Assembly: GCF_016756315.1 (NCBI RefSeq) | Contig: NZ_AP024235.1 | Location: 3,782,001 to 3,846,000, forward strand | Direction of reading: 5' to 3' | DNA from: Alteromonas sp. KC3 | Lineage (GTDB): Bacteria > Pseudomonadota > Gammaproteobacteria > Enterobacterales > Alteromonadaceae | Length of the DNA: 64,000 nucleotides | Shown here: one piece after another, positions 18,929 through 28,064 of the stretch | How the letters are laid out: each line of letters starts with the position of its first letter | Numbering within the stretch: position 1 is the first letter of the stretch | Position numbers and translations under genes: made by a program | Notes under the pieces: model-generated | Databases searched by the model: none | What the model was told of the DNA's origin: nothing | Seen by the model: the letters and a program-made list of their open reading frames with translations, nothing else

Positions 18929-20662
18929 ATGAGTACAACTCCCTACCCGACAACCACTCAAGTAGCACTAAGTGGACTTAATTCGATAAGACAATCTTGC
19001 TTAGCGCGCGCATCTATTTTGGCGCTGAGTGTTTGTTTAGGCGCCCTATCAAGTGTTACTCATGCAGCAACGTTAGTTAATAATGTCAAAGGGTACACGC
19101 TTGATAATGATGGCAAACTCATGACCTTTTCGAACTTGGTGATGGAAGACGGCAAAGTTGTAGCGCTAAATATCTCACCTGAAAAAGACAACGCCAAATA
19201 TGATATCGATAGCACTATCGATGGTGACGGAAAAGTGATGCTTCCTGGGCTTATTGATGCTCACGGGCACTTGCTTGGCCTTGGCGCGAATCTACTTGAG
19301 GTGAATTTACGCGACAGCAAAAGTGCACAAGATGCCGCCAGTATGGTGGCTGATTACGCCTTTGCTAACAATACGCAGTCGTGGATAACAGGCAGAGGGT
19401 GGAACCAAGAGCTGTGGTCAGACAGAGCATTTCCAACTGCCGCCGATTTAGACAAAGTGGTATCAGACCGCCCTGTATTTCTTACCCGTGTTGATGGCCA
19501 CGCCGCTTGGGTAAACAGCAAAGCCATGGCGCTAGCTGGGATCACCAAAGATACCGTTTCGCCGGTTGGTGGAGAAATAGTTAAAGATGCAAATGGAAAT
19601 CCTACGGGCATTTTTATTGATAATGCATCGTTGTTGATTGAAGAATATCTGCCTAAAGCCAGCAATGCGATATATGAGCAGCAACTGCACGCAGCAGGTG
19701 AGCACTTACTATCAAATGGCATCACATCGATGCACGATGCGGGTGTAAGTAGAGATGTTTACGACTTCTACCTAAAAGAAGCTGTAGAGGGCGACTTACC
19801 TGTGCGCATTTACGCTATGGTTAGCGCGACAGATCCCGAGCTTTCTACCATGCTTGGCAATGGTGTAATTCGCGATAAACAAGATTTCTTGTATATTCGC
19901 TCAGTAAAAGCGTATGGCGATGGCGCCTTAGGAAGTAGAGGTGCTGCACTACTTGCCCCTTACTCAGACGCGCCTCATCAGCACGGTTTGTTGTTAACGC
20001 AACCTGAAGATATGACACAGCTTTTCACAACCGTTATTGGTGCAGGTTTTCAGCTTAACTATCATGCCATTGGCGATAAGGCTAACCATGTTGCGCTGAA
20101 CGAGTTTGAGTCGACCTTTGACACTATTGGCGGCAGTGAACTTCGTAATCGCATTGAGCATGCACAGGTTATTGCCCCAAACGACCTTGCTCGTTTTGCC
20201 TCTTTGCGCGTTTTGCCATCAATGCAGCCTACCCACGCAACGAGCGATAAGAACATGGCTGAGGATCGCATTGGAAAAGACAGAATGAAAGGCGCTTATG
20301 CATGGAAGACACTGCTTGATTCAGGTATAGCGTTGCCACTGGGCTCTGACTTCCCCGTAGAACTTGCTAACCCCTTCTACGGTCTTCATGCCGCGGTTAC
20401 CCGCCAAGACCGTAACAATCAGCCCGTAAAAGGTTGGTATGCTCATGAGGCGCTGACCATCGAACAAGCGTTTAAGGGCTTTACTCTGGATGCCGCATAC
20501 GCCGGCCACATGGAAGATACCCTTGGCACACTAACGCCAGGAAAATGGGCCGACTTTATCCTTGTGGACCAAGATATTTTTACTATTGATGCTAAAGATA
20601 TTTGGAAAACAAAAGTACATGCTACTTATGTGGCAGGCAAAAACGTATTTGAAAGCAATTAA
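18929..20662 (+). CDS. Exported YtcJ-like amidohydrolase
   Basis: Metal-dependent amidohydrolase of the Amidohydro_3 (YtcJ) group, 577 residues. An extended N-terminus precedes a signal-like helix (ASILALSVCLGALSSVTHAA), so it is probably periplasmic, possibly lipoprotein-like through the Cys in the helix. The metal-binding HxH is in PGLIDAHGHLLG; the conserved DGALGSRGAALL, NYHAIGDKAN, RIEHAQ and LGSDFP motifs all follow in family order, and the protein ends with the usual beta-strand ADFILVDQDIF. Substrate is unknown; many members cleave N-acyl or amide bonds. It sits between a dehydratase and an amino-acid exporter, with gaps of 4 and 6 nt. Confidence 0.9.
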   Translation: MSTTPYPTTTQVALSGLNSIRQSCLARASILALSVCLGALSSVTHAATLVNNVKGYTLDNDGKLMTFSNLVMEDGKVVALNISPEKDNAKYDIDSTIDGDGKVMLPGLIDAHGHLLGLGANLLEVNLRDSKSAQDAASMVADYAFANNTQSWITGRGWNQELWSDRAFPTAADLDKVVSDRPVFLTRVDGHAAWVNSKAMALAGITKDTVSPVGGEIVKDANGNPTGIFIDNASLLIEEYLPKASNAIYEQQLHAAGEHLLSNGITSMHDAGVSRDVYDFYLKEAVEGDLPVRIYAMVSATDPELSTMLGNGVIRDKQDFLYIRSVKAYGDGALGSRGAALLAPYSDAPHQHGLLLTQPEDMTQLFTTVIGAGFQLNYHAIGDKANHVALNEFESTFDTIGGSELRNRIEHAQVIAPNDLARFASLRVLPSMQPTHATSDKNMAEDRIGKDRMKGAYAWKTLLDSGIALPLGSDFPVELANPFYGLHAAVTRQDRNNQPVKGWYAHEALTIEQAFKGFTLDAAYAGHMEDTLGTLTPGKWADFILVDQDIFTIDAKDIWKTKVHATYVAGKNVFESN

Positions 20663-20668
20663 TACTGT

Positions 20669-21994
20669 ATGCGACATTCTGTTTCGAACGCTGGCTTGTT
20701 GAGCCGCGGTATTGGCGGCCTTGGCGCCGCCTTGTTAGTTTTAAATGGCTTAATTGGTGCAGGTATTTTTGCGCTGCCCGCTAAGATGGCTGCCGAACTT
20801 GGCGCATTTAGCCCGTACATATTTTTGATTTTCGGTGCCCTTATGCTCACCGTTGTATGGTGTTTTGGGCAACTTGCAAGCCTGTATCAAGAAACGGGTG
20901 GCCCTGTAGTGTATGCCAGAAAAGGATTCGGTGATGCCGCTGCCTTTCAAACGGGTTTTATTTACTATCTTGCTAGGGCAACGGCAATTGCCGCAAATAT
21001 GCATGTACTCTTGCTGTATGCGGGATATTTATGGCCTGAGCTGAATACAGGCATTGGTAAATCTATCGCCATCGTTGTGATAACAACAGCGTTAATTACG
21101 GTGAACATTGTGGGCTTAAAAGCCGCAATGCGATCACTAGATACACTCTCGTTAGTAAAGTTACTCCCTTTTGTCGTGCTTATTGCTGTGGGTTATTGGC
21201 AACTAGACCTCAGCGTGTTTAATACATCTCAAGACAATGCACTTGTGATCCCAGCGTTGGATACTATCTCAGCCGGTGCGCTTTTAACCTTATATGCGTT
21301 TATCGGGTTTGAAACCGTTGTAGTGACAAGCGGCGAAACAAGCTCGCCAAAGAAAACTATTCCGCGCGCATTAATGTTCACTGTGGCCAGCATCGCCTTG
21401 TTTTACTTCTGTGTACAATGGCTTCACTGGCATACCGTTGGCACACAACAGCAACTTGAACCACAACAAAATGCACCACTTATCACGCTGGCTAACATCA
21501 TATTCGGCAACACTGGAGCGCTGGTCATGACATTTACAGCGGTAGTGTCAGTGGCAGGAAACCTTCTGGCTAATATGATTTCTACCTCGCGCTTAACCTA
21601 CTCTATGGCGCACCAATCTCTGATACCTGGCAAGTTAGGGAAAAATGGCCTAGGTCGCGTGCATCAGCGGTTTGCTACACCGCACATATCTATACTGGTC
21701 TTGGGTATTTTTGCTGGGATCATGGCATTAAGTGGCAGCTTTGTATGGCTTGCTATTGCCAGTGTACTTGCAAGACTTGTCGTATATGCAGTGTGTATTG
21801 TTGTGCTTATCCGTGCTCAGCACGAACTCACTCAGTCACCCACTATAGTTAATCGTCTACTACCTTTTGTAGCGCTCTTAGTATGCATCTGGTCAATCAC
21901 ACAATCTTCGACAAGTGCATGGCAGTTCTTACTTGGTGAACTTGTAGTAGGAGCGCTTCTCTATACTATTTGCAGCAGAACTCACGTGCGATAA
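20669..21994 (+). CDS. APC-family amino-acid transporter, YjeH-like exporter
   Basis: A 441-residue inner-membrane protein with about 12 hydrophobic helices. The first helix carries the APC substrate-binding motif GLIGAGIFALP, and LYAFIGFETVVVTSGE is the helix 6 signature. Similarity is closest to YjeH, which in E. coli exports methionine and branched-chain amino acids. The gene starts 6 nt after the amidohydrolase stop. Export of products made by the two preceding enzymes is a reasonable inference; direction and substrate are not shown by the sequence. Confidence 0.87.
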   Translation: MRHSVSNAGLLSRGIGGLGAALLVLNGLIGAGIFALPAKMAAELGAFSPYIFLIFGALMLTVVWCFGQLASLYQETGGPVVYARKGFGDAAAFQTGFIYYLARATAIAANMHVLLLYAGYLWPELNTGIGKSIAIVVITTALITVNIVGLKAAMRSLDTLSLVKLLPFVVLIAVGYWQLDLSVFNTSQDNALVIPALDTISAGALLTLYAFIGFETVVVTSGETSSPKKTIPRALMFTVASIALFYFCVQWLHWHTVGTQQQLEPQQNAPLITLANIIFGNTGALVMTFTAVVSVAGNLLANMISTSRLTYSMAHQSLIPGKLGKNGLGRVHQRFATPHISILVLGIFAGIMALSGSFVWLAIASVLARLVVYAVCIVVLIRAQHELTQSPTIVNRLLPFVALLVCIWSITQSSTSAWQFLLGELVVGALLYTICSRTHVR

Positions 21995-22058
21995 TGCAGC
22001 CAAAGGCTAGCGATGTATAATGCTCGATATTGATTTCGCAATATAAAAAGGTTTTTAC

Positions 22059-22700
22059 GTGGAAATTGCCGTTATTCCTGTTACCCCCTTTGCCCAAAAT
22101 TGTTCACTAATTTGGGACCCATCGACCAACAAGGGCGCATTTGTCGACCCCGGTGGTGAGACCGATAAACTGATCGCGGCAGCATCAGCGCGCGGAATCG
22201 ATATAGACAAGATAATACTCACCCATGGTCACCTTGATCACGTGGGCGGCACAGTAGCAATAGCCGAGCATTATGGCGTACCGATTGTAGGCCCACATAT
22301 TGGTGATAAATTCTGGTTAGATGCATTGTTACAACAAAGCCAAATGTTTGGGTTCCCACCCGCTGAACCGTTCACACCGCATACATGGTTAAACGACAAT
22401 GACTCAGTTCAAGTAGGAAACCTTTCCCTTGATGTCCTGCATTGTCCGGGCCACACCCCGGGGCATATTGCACTGGTTGAGCGCGCGAGCAACAAGGTCA
22501 TTGTGGGGGATATTATTTTCGCAGGCTCTATTGGCCGTACCGACTTTCCTCAAGGCAATCATCAACAACTCATCGATTCGATAAACCAGAAAATCATGGT
22601 ATTACCTGATGATATGATTATTTATCCGGGACATGGGCCAACGACAACCGTTGCTAAAGAAAAGTCATCAAATCCCTACGTATCGGGAAGGTTTGGTTAA
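22059..22700 (+). CDS. GloB-like (YcbL) metallo-beta-lactamase-fold hydrolase
   Basis: A 213-residue hydrolase with the zinc motif THGHLDHVGG, a second His in CPGHTPGHI, the bridging Asp in VGDIIF and the final His in YPGHGPTT. Length and order match the YcbL type II glyoxalase-like group, which lack the C-terminal helical domain of GloB. Start is GTG at 22059. A thioester hydrolase role (S-lactoylglutathione or similar) is likely. It follows the exporter after 64 nt that contain a TATAAT-like sequence, so it may have its own promoter. Confidence 0.88.
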   Translation: MEIAVIPVTPFAQNCSLIWDPSTNKGAFVDPGGETDKLIAAASARGIDIDKIILTHGHLDHVGGTVAIAEHYGVPIVGPHIGDKFWLDALLQQSQMFGFPPAEPFTPHTWLNDNDSVQVGNLSLDVLHCPGHTPGHIALVERASNKVIVGDIIFAGSIGRTDFPQGNHQQLIDSINQKIMVLPDDMIIYPGHGPTTTVAKEKSSNPYVSGRFG

Positions 22701-22744
22701 ATCGAAGATTTAGATAAATCAAAGGTTTGGTTATATGAAATAAT

Positions 22745-22791
22745 GCGTGTTGCACTTTGCATTTCGCTTTGTTCAGCAAAGCTCAACACGC
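22745..22791. repeat. Two-tier stem-loop between convergent genes
   Basis: Outer arms GCGTGTTG and CAACACGC are perfectly complementary; inside, GCTTTG pairs with CAAAGC around a 5-nt loop. There is no U-run. The outer arms resemble those of the hairpin at 29170-29208, also between convergent genes. Confidence 0.65.
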
Positions 22792-22814
22792 ACTCTGTAA
22801 TATCGGCTCTGTGC

Positions 22815-23330
22815 TTATTCGTAAGCGCCGCTGGCATAGTGTAATTCATAGCTGTGGCTATAAATTTCTAGAATATTGCCAAATGGGTCTTCCATGTAAA
22901 TCATACGATATGGCTTTTTACCCGGGTAATAGTAGCGAGGGGCTTTCATACGCTTTTTACCACCCGCGGCAACGATCTTTTCAGCTAACCCTTCCACATC
23001 TGGGTCTTGAACACAGAAATGGAAAATACCAGTTTTCCAGTACTCGAAATTATCCTCTGGGTCCTCTTGGTTACTAAACTCAAAAATTTCTACACCTACG
23101 CGATCGCCAGTTGAAAGATGCGCTATGCGAAACTTCCCCCACCCTGGGCCAAACACATCAGTACACATCTCCCCGATGGCCGAGTCATCTTCAACAATTT
23201 CAGTTGGCTTCATAATCAGATACCAACCAAGTACTTCAGTGTAAAACTTCACTGCGGCTTCCAGATCAGGTACTGAAATACCTATGTGCGAAAACGTACG
23301 TGGGTACGGTGTCTTTACTGCTTCAGTCAT
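22815..23330 (-). CDS. VOC-superfamily (glyoxalase/dioxygenase-like) protein
   Basis: A 171-residue vicinal-oxygen-chelate protein. One beta-alpha-beta-beta-beta module begins HIGISVPDLEAAVKFYTEVLG and the second has HFCVQDPDVEGLAEKI and ends DPFGNILEIYSH; His residues in the two modules and the Glu in FGNILEIY are the expected metal ligands. The reaction is unknown; lactoylglutathione lyase, fosfomycin-resistance-like and dioxygenase members share this fold. It is divergent from a LysR regulator with an operator-like inverted repeat between them, so it is probably that regulator's target. Confidence 0.87.
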   Translation of the reverse strand: MTEAVKTPYPRTFSHIGISVPDLEAAVKFYTEVLGWYLIMKPTEIVEDDSAIGEMCTDVFGPGWGKFRIAHLSTGDRVGVEIFEFSNQEDPEDNFEYWKTGIFHFCVQDPDVEGLAEKIVAAGGKKRMKAPRYYYPGKKPYRMIYMEDPFGNILEIYSHSYELHYASGAYE

Positions 23331-23396
23331 AACTCACTCCTGCGGTTTTGCTTAATTGAAAGTGCATTTATGCTAGCTAGACATACAGAAAATATG

Positions 23397-23427
23397 AAAT
23401 TATCATTAATTCTCAAATTGATAATTT
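23397..23427. promoter_or_regulatory. LysR-type operator in the VOC/lysR divergent promoter
   Basis: AAATTATCA and TGATAATTT form a perfect 9-bp inverted repeat spaced by 13 nt, fitting the T-N11-A rule for LysR-type binding sites. It lies 13 nt before the lysR start and 66 nt before the VOC gene. Confidence 0.72.
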
Positions 23428-23439
23428 AAATTTATACCT

Positions 23440-24351
23440 ATGCTCAATCCAACATGGTTAGATACGTTTATAACGCTCGTAGAGACCGGAAATTTTACGC
23501 GAACAGCCGAGCAACGATTTATGACGCAGCCCGGCGTAAGCCAGCATCTTAAGAAACTAGAAGAAGCATGCCGATGCGAACTAGTCGTGAGATTAGGTAA
23601 AGGCATTCAGTTGACTGAACAAGGCGGACGGGTTTATGAGTATGCTTGTGCCCAAATAAACAAAGAACAAGACTTTATCGAGAGCCTGCAGTTTGATGCG
23701 CCGTTCGAAGGTAAATGTGTGGTAGCGTGCTCTGGTGCGATAGCGCAACGTATCTACCCTGCATTACTTAAATTACAATCAATTCATCGCGCCCTGACCA
23801 TTCATGTTGAAGTTGCACCTCGACGTACTATCTTACAGGGCATTCGAGACAACAGTATTGCCCTTGGAATAGTGACCAATAGCCCTAGTACAGAAGATAT
23901 TGACTGCACCTATGTAGGTGAGGAAACACTCGCGCTTATACTCCCCAAAACAGCAATGCCAATAAAGGGCAGCAAAGACGGTAACCCAATCCCTATTGAT
24001 AGGCGATTAAACCAGCTTGGATTGATCAATCATCCCGATGCGATGCACTACTTACAGCGTTACATCAAAGACAGTGGCGAGGAAAAACTTGCAAGCCTAA
24101 ATCCAAACAAGCTGCCTCATTCAGGCTATATCAACCAGTTGTCACAAATTCTTCTGCCGGTCAGTGAAGGGCATGGATTTACAGTGCTCCCAAAAAGCAC
24201 GTTAGCATACACCCATGTTGCAAGTAAGTTGACGGTTCATGATGGTCCAAATGAGGTAACAGAGCCGCTATACTGTGTGCAAACACCGCATAGTTCACTA
24301 CCCGTCCGCTATCAACTGATTAAAGATACACTGCATGACGTGTTGTCATAG
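23440..24351 (+). CDS. LysR-family transcriptional regulator
   Basis: A 303-residue regulator. The winged helix-turn-helix is at residues 1-62 (FITLVETGNFTRTAEQRFMT, then QPGVSQHLKKLE), followed by a linker helix and a periplasmic-binding-protein-like effector domain (from about residue 85). The effector part contains PRRTILQGIRDNSIALGIV and ends with a typical LysR tail. Its gene is divergent from the VOC gene, with an inverted repeat between, so it probably controls that gene and itself. The inducer is unknown. Confidence 0.92.
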   Translation: MLNPTWLDTFITLVETGNFTRTAEQRFMTQPGVSQHLKKLEEACRCELVVRLGKGIQLTEQGGRVYEYACAQINKEQDFIESLQFDAPFEGKCVVACSGAIAQRIYPALLKLQSIHRALTIHVEVAPRRTILQGIRDNSIALGIVTNSPSTEDIDCTYVGEETLALILPKTAMPIKGSKDGNPIPIDRRLNQLGLINHPDAMHYLQRYIKDSGEEKLASLNPNKLPHSGYINQLSQILLPVSEGHGFTVLPKSTLAYTHVASKLTVHDGPNEVTEPLYCVQTPHSSLPVRYQLIKDTLHDVLS

Positions 24352-24390
24352 TGAATGTCTAGTGTATTGCAGCTGGTATTGGATTGTCAT

Positions 24391-25230
24391 TTAACAGCTT
24401 GAGTGAAGAGAAGGGTCTGGTGACACCATTTCAGATTCTTTTTTGTGTTCGGGTACATCAACTTTACCACGAGCAATCACTTCGCCCTCTTGCCACAGTT
24501 TCCACTCACCGCGTTCATAAATGTCCCATTGCTCATCATTGGTTAGCGGCTCGGTAGCGATGATGCTTACCACATCTTTAGGGGTAGTTTCAGCGGCAAA
24601 ATCAATTTCCACTTCGACATCTTTAAGGCATGCAGGGCCAAAAGGTGCCCGACGCGTAATACTAGCAAGTTTGGTACTGCAAAACGTGAACAGCCAGTCG
24701 CCGTTACTCAATAAGCAATTAAAAACGCCTTGTTGAGCATAACGCTGCGCTAAAGTAACGAGTGTTTGTGCAAGCGCTTCTGGCGCTGTATCACGAGAAA
24801 GGTTTTGCCGCACATTATTCATAATATCGCAAAACAAAGCTTCGCTATCGGTATCCCCGACTGCTTCATATACTCCGCTTGAAGGCGTAAATTGCGGAAG
24901 TTGCCCATTGTGCGCAAAAACCCAATATCGGCCCCATAACTCACGCGTAAAAGGATGCGTATTAGCAAGATTAATATTGCCAACATTGGCTTGCCTAATA
25001 TGACAAATTGCGTTTTTACTCTTAATCGGCAAGGTTGATACAAAATCGGCGATGGGCGATGTGGCACAAGGTTCAGGGTCATGAAACATTCGAACTCCCT
25101 TACCTTCGTAAAATGCAACGCCCCAGCCGTCTTTGTGAGGGCCGGTTTCACCACCACGGCGGGTTAGCCCTGTGAAACTAAAACACAAATCTGTAGGAGT
25201 ATTGGCACTCATGCCTAAAAGTTCACACAC
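24391..25230 (-). CDS. yafJ: Class II glutamine amidotransferase, YafJ family
   Basis: A 279-residue Ntn-type glutaminase domain. Met removal leaves the nucleophile Cys2 (MCELLGMSANTP). Further family motifs are GPHKDGWGVAFYEG, CHIRQANVGNI, NTHPFTRELWGRYWVFAHNGQL and SEALFCDI. No synthetase domain is attached, so the acceptor of the released ammonia is not known; the family's cellular role is unsettled. It stands alone between convergent lysR and a 289-nt upstream gap in which I see no gene, RNA or clear operator. Confidence 0.9.
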   Translation of the reverse strand: MCELLGMSANTPTDLCFSFTGLTRRGGETGPHKDGWGVAFYEGKGVRMFHDPEPCATSPIADFVSTLPIKSKNAICHIRQANVGNINLANTHPFTRELWGRYWVFAHNGQLPQFTPSSGVYEAVGDTDSEALFCDIMNNVRQNLSRDTAPEALAQTLVTLAQRYAQQGVFNCLLSNGDWLFTFCSTKLASITRRAPFGPACLKDVEVEIDFAAETTPKDVVSIIATEPLTNDEQWDIYERGEWKLWQEGEVIARGKVDVPEHKKESEMVSPDPSLHSSC

Positions 25231-25519
25231 AGCCTATTTTGCCTTCATATCAGTTAATAACTATAGTCTGCCAGAGCATACGCAAGGTATGTCTACTAAT
25301 CAATTCGTCCTTAGAGTGAACCGACAAGTCCCCAGAGATTGTTCAAAATAGGTCTTTCGCAAACGAATTGGCCGTAAATGGAAAAAACCGTCAAACTATT
25401 TTACACCACTCAATAGGAATAGCGAAAATATTCAAATTATTCATAAACTTAAAAAATGGATCACAATTTGCTTCTGGCAGAAAATAAAAATACATGAAGT
25501 CACCCACAAGGTATATGTA

Positions 25520-26212
25520 ATGAACAAGTTACTTTCTGCTTTTTTGCTCCTCGTAAGCTTTTCAAGCTCAGCAAGCATGATTACTAGCGAATCACTTAAC
25601 TTTGATTACCATCAATACGTTAACTCTAGTGGCACAACCACTGACTCTACCGTTCAAAACCTATATATCAATGGTTTTGATTCATCACTTGGTAATTTGC
25701 TAAACGTTACTATTGAGCTTGACTCAACATTGACGTTATATAAGAAAGTAAGTGGTTACACTTCTAATGTGTGCCTTTTCGGGTGTAGTGTGAGTGCAAA
25801 TGCTAAAGGCGAGCACAGCGCAGACTTTCGTATTTTTGAAAATGGAGCTGGATACTTTTACTTAAACGACAATGACCGCACGCTGAACATTTCCTGTACT
25901 GGTTCTAGAGATAGTTGTTCACAAAGCAATACGCAAACTTACGATTATGACCTCAGTCTGAATGGATTGGCGTTAAATGATACTAGCTACTTTGAGCAAG
26001 CACGCTTTCTAATTACCTTAATAAACTCTGTAAAATTCACTCAATGTAAGGGGAACGAGTGCTATTACAATGCCAACGCACGTTGGAAAGGTAACATCAC
26101 GGTAAGCTATGAATATGAACCTGCGACAACCGTTTCAGCGCCCACGACGATGCCAACGCTGTTAATCGGCATGCTACTGCTATTTGTTTCAAAGCGTAAA
26201 AGACACGCTTAA
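25520..26212 (+). CDS. Exported cysteine-containing protein with PEP-CTERM-like tail
   Basis: Unknown 230-residue protein. It has a signal peptide (ending FSSSASM), a beta-rich body with three visible cysteine pairs (CLFGC, CTGSRDSC, CKGNEC), and a C-terminal sorting-like tail: VSAPTTMP, one hydrophobic helix, then the basic cluster SKRKRHA. The tail resembles variant PEP-CTERM/exosortase signals in which VPEP is replaced by VSAP. That would predict processing by an exosortase and surface release; no exosortase gene lies in this window. An ordinary C-terminal membrane anchor is the alternative. A perfect hairpin follows the stop. Confidence 0.75.
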   Translation: MNKLLSAFLLLVSFSSSASMITSESLNFDYHQYVNSSGTTTDSTVQNLYINGFDSSLGNLLNVTIELDSTLTLYKKVSGYTSNVCLFGCSVSANAKGEHSADFRIFENGAGYFYLNDNDRTLNISCTGSRDSCSQSNTQTYDYDLSLNGLALNDTSYFEQARFLITLINSVKFTQCKGNECYYNANARWKGNITVSYEYEPATTVSAPTTMPTLLIGMLLLFVSKRKRHA

Positions 26213-26225
26213 TATAAAACGATAA

Positions 26226-26249
26226 AGGAGCCAACATTAGTTGGCTCCT
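26226..26249. repeat. Perfect 10-bp hairpin between convergent genes
   Basis: AGGAGCCAAC pairs with GTTGGCTCCT around ATTA. Only a weak T-rich tail follows, so it may terminate poorly or act as a 3' barrier for both converging transcripts. Confidence 0.75.
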
Positions 26250-26278
26250 CGTTAAACTAGCATCTCGACTTACACTTT

Positions 26279-26785
26279 TTATTGGCTAACTTTGGCCTTC
26301 GTTTGCTCAACTTCCATTAAATATCGAGAGTTGTCGTTCTTTCCCTCTTCAATTTTTCCTTTGGGCTTGTGCTGCGTGGTTGTGCCGTTTAATTCAAGTG
26401 CAGCGCCATCTCTTACATTTTTCTGTACAGTAATGGCGGCGAACAAACTTAATGTAAACGCCATACCAAAGAATCCCTTCTCGCTAAGTAGTAGCTCGGC
26501 ATTTATTAGCCCGATAACCAAGAGCACTATTGCACTTGCTACCGCTACGCCTGAGGCTAAAAAGTAAGCTTTGGTACTTGGAACACCTTCCATTTTATCT
26601 CTGACTGTTTTCTGCAAGCTGATCACCGAGAATAGTCCAAACAACATAATGGTGAAGTAGTACCCTTTCTCATTGAGTGCCATTGGCGCGTTGTATAGTC
26701 CAATGAAATATGCACCTACACCCACAACTAAGGCTACAATCGACGCTATTCGAAATGCTTTTGTTGGTTTGATACTTTGCTGCAT
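26279..26785 (-). CDS. YiaA/YiaB-family inner membrane protein
   Basis: A 168-residue protein made of two copies of the YiaA/B two-helix domain: four membrane helices, with the repeated pattern LNEKGYYFTIMLFGLFSVISLQKTVRD and LSEKGFFGMAFTLSLFAAITVQKNVRD. A C-terminal polar tail of about 40 residues is rich in Lys and Glu. Function is unknown. AGGAG is well placed before the ATG. It is the third gene of a minus-strand cluster with the DUF2145 protein (9-nt gap) and a small exported protein. Confidence 0.88.
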   Translation of the reverse strand: MQQSIKPTKAFRIASIVALVVGVGAYFIGLYNAPMALNEKGYYFTIMLFGLFSVISLQKTVRDKMEGVPSTKAYFLASGVAVASAIVLLVIGLINAELLLSEKGFFGMAFTLSLFAAITVQKNVRDGAALELNGTTTQHKPKGKIEEGKNDNSRYLMEVEQTKAKVSQ

Positions 26786-26794
26786 GTCTTTCTC

Positions 26795-27595
26795 CTAAAG
26801 AATTTCCGTTTTACCACTTTGTGTAAACACTACCGCATGACTTGCAAGGTCATATTTATCCATGTAACGCGCTAGGCTGCCAAACGTTGTGGTTTCAATT
26901 TTTCTGCCGTGATCTCGGGTTGTTATTCCGTCGCTAAACATACTAGCCAAACCAAGTTTCGCTCGACTCATATGCACTTTTTGCGCTTCAAAGTACGCTT
27001 TTGCATTCACTTTTAATTGCCCGACGTCAGTGGTTGAGTACACTGCTGCATTCAAAACATCTAAAGTGTATTCGGTACAATTTTGTCGTTCACTATTGAA
27101 CGGGTTAGCGATGACCGAATAGCGCGGGTTGTGTAACAATTTAGCTTTATCTTGCAGATACATTTCTACAAGTGCCTCTTGCACCTCTTGTGTGGGGATG
27201 ATGATCCCGGCCTCTAATGCATATGCCGCCCAGAAGAAATCGACCGGATAATCCGTAACAAGATGGCTAATATCGGGTTGATCTGCATCTTGATATAAAT
27301 TGTGAATGGCATAGCCCTTTGCGATATCACCATTATCTAGTTCAATGTTTGAGTAGATGGCAATCGCTGTATGTGTAAAGCGTATGCCATTTGGCAAATC
27401 TTCTGCGGGTCTCCCACGTCTGGCAATAATAAATGCTCTTGCCCCCTCAGCGGCAGCGTACCTCTCTACCGATTTTGAAAACTGTGCTATGGCTTCAGGT
27501 GTAAAGTTGGGTTTGCCTGTTTGTTCACTTCCAGCATAAACAGGCCCAACAGCTACAGAACCCAACACCATTATGAATAGTAAAAAGCGTTTCAT
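26795..27595 (-). CDS. DUF2145 exported protein
   Basis: A 266-residue protein with a signal peptide (ending VYAGSE). The body follows the DUF2145 pattern: ARAFIIARRGRPAEDLPNGI, FTHTAIAIYS, GYAIHNLYQDADQPD, PVDFFWAAYALEAGIIIPT and NPFNSERQNCTEYTLDVL. The invariant Cys in RQNCTEY with the His in RFTHTA suggests a papain-like (NlpC/P60-type) catalytic dyad. That is my inference; no activity is established for the family. It lies 8 nt after a small exported protein gene and 9 nt before the YiaAB gene, so the three form an operon. Confidence 0.87.
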   Translation of the reverse strand: MKRFLLFIMVLGSVAVGPVYAGSEQTGKPNFTPEAIAQFSKSVERYAAAEGARAFIIARRGRPAEDLPNGIRFTHTAIAIYSNIELDNGDIAKGYAIHNLYQDADQPDISHLVTDYPVDFFWAAYALEAGIIIPTQEVQEALVEMYLQDKAKLLHNPRYSVIANPFNSERQNCTEYTLDVLNAAVYSTTDVGQLKVNAKAYFEAQKVHMSRAKLGLASMFSDGITTRDHGRKIETTTFGSLARYMDKYDLASHAVVFTQSGKTEIL

Positions 27596-27603
27596 ACCGT
27601 CAC

Positions 27604-27978
27604 CTATCGCGTGGTGGTTGTCGTGACTTTTACTTTGTTTGGCGCAGGGTCTGCCGTAATAATGGTTTCGGTGATCACCAAGGGACCATTGTGATGAGTA
27701 TTACTTGTATGTGAATGTCTACTTTGTGCTATCGAATCTGCACTTTCTGCAATCACACTTCCCGTTGCGAGAACCACACTGCCGGTAACGATAATTGGGG
27801 CAGCTACTACTGCGCTGGCTACTGTTGCGGCAGAGGCTAGGCCTTCAGACGCAGCGAGTACGCTATGCTTACTTGCTTTACCACTGTGCGTTACTGAGTC
27901 ATCAGCATAGACAGCGTTGACACAAAGAGCACTGCTCAACGCAGCGACTAACATCAATGTTAATGGTGTATTTTTCAT
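27604..27978 (-). CDS. Small exported Ala/Val-rich protein of unknown function
   Basis: First gene of the DUF2145 operon; I do not recognise it. ATG 27978 is preferred over GTG 27987 because AGGA lies about 9 nt before it. The 124-residue product has a signal peptide (ending AVYADD), a hydrophobic Ala/Val-rich centre (AATVASAVVAAPIIVTGSVV) that could be a membrane helix or aggregation-prone stretch, a His/Ser-rich spacer, and a Thr-rich tail. Similar small proteins are found beside DUF2145 genes in my recollection, but this was not checked. It is divergent from an HTH regulator that probably controls it. Confidence 0.72.
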   Translation of the reverse strand: MKNTPLTLMLVAALSSALCVNAVYADDSVTHSGKASKHSVLAASEGLASAATVASAVVAAPIIVTGSVVLATGSVIAESADSIAQSRHSHTSNTHHNGPLVITETIITADPAPNKVKVTTTTTR

Positions 27979-28064
27979 ATCACTCACTCCTAAGGTGGAA
28001 AGCTAAAATGTTGCTTTCGTCACTTCCTACACTAGAGAAAGGATTAAATTTCGTAAACCATAAT

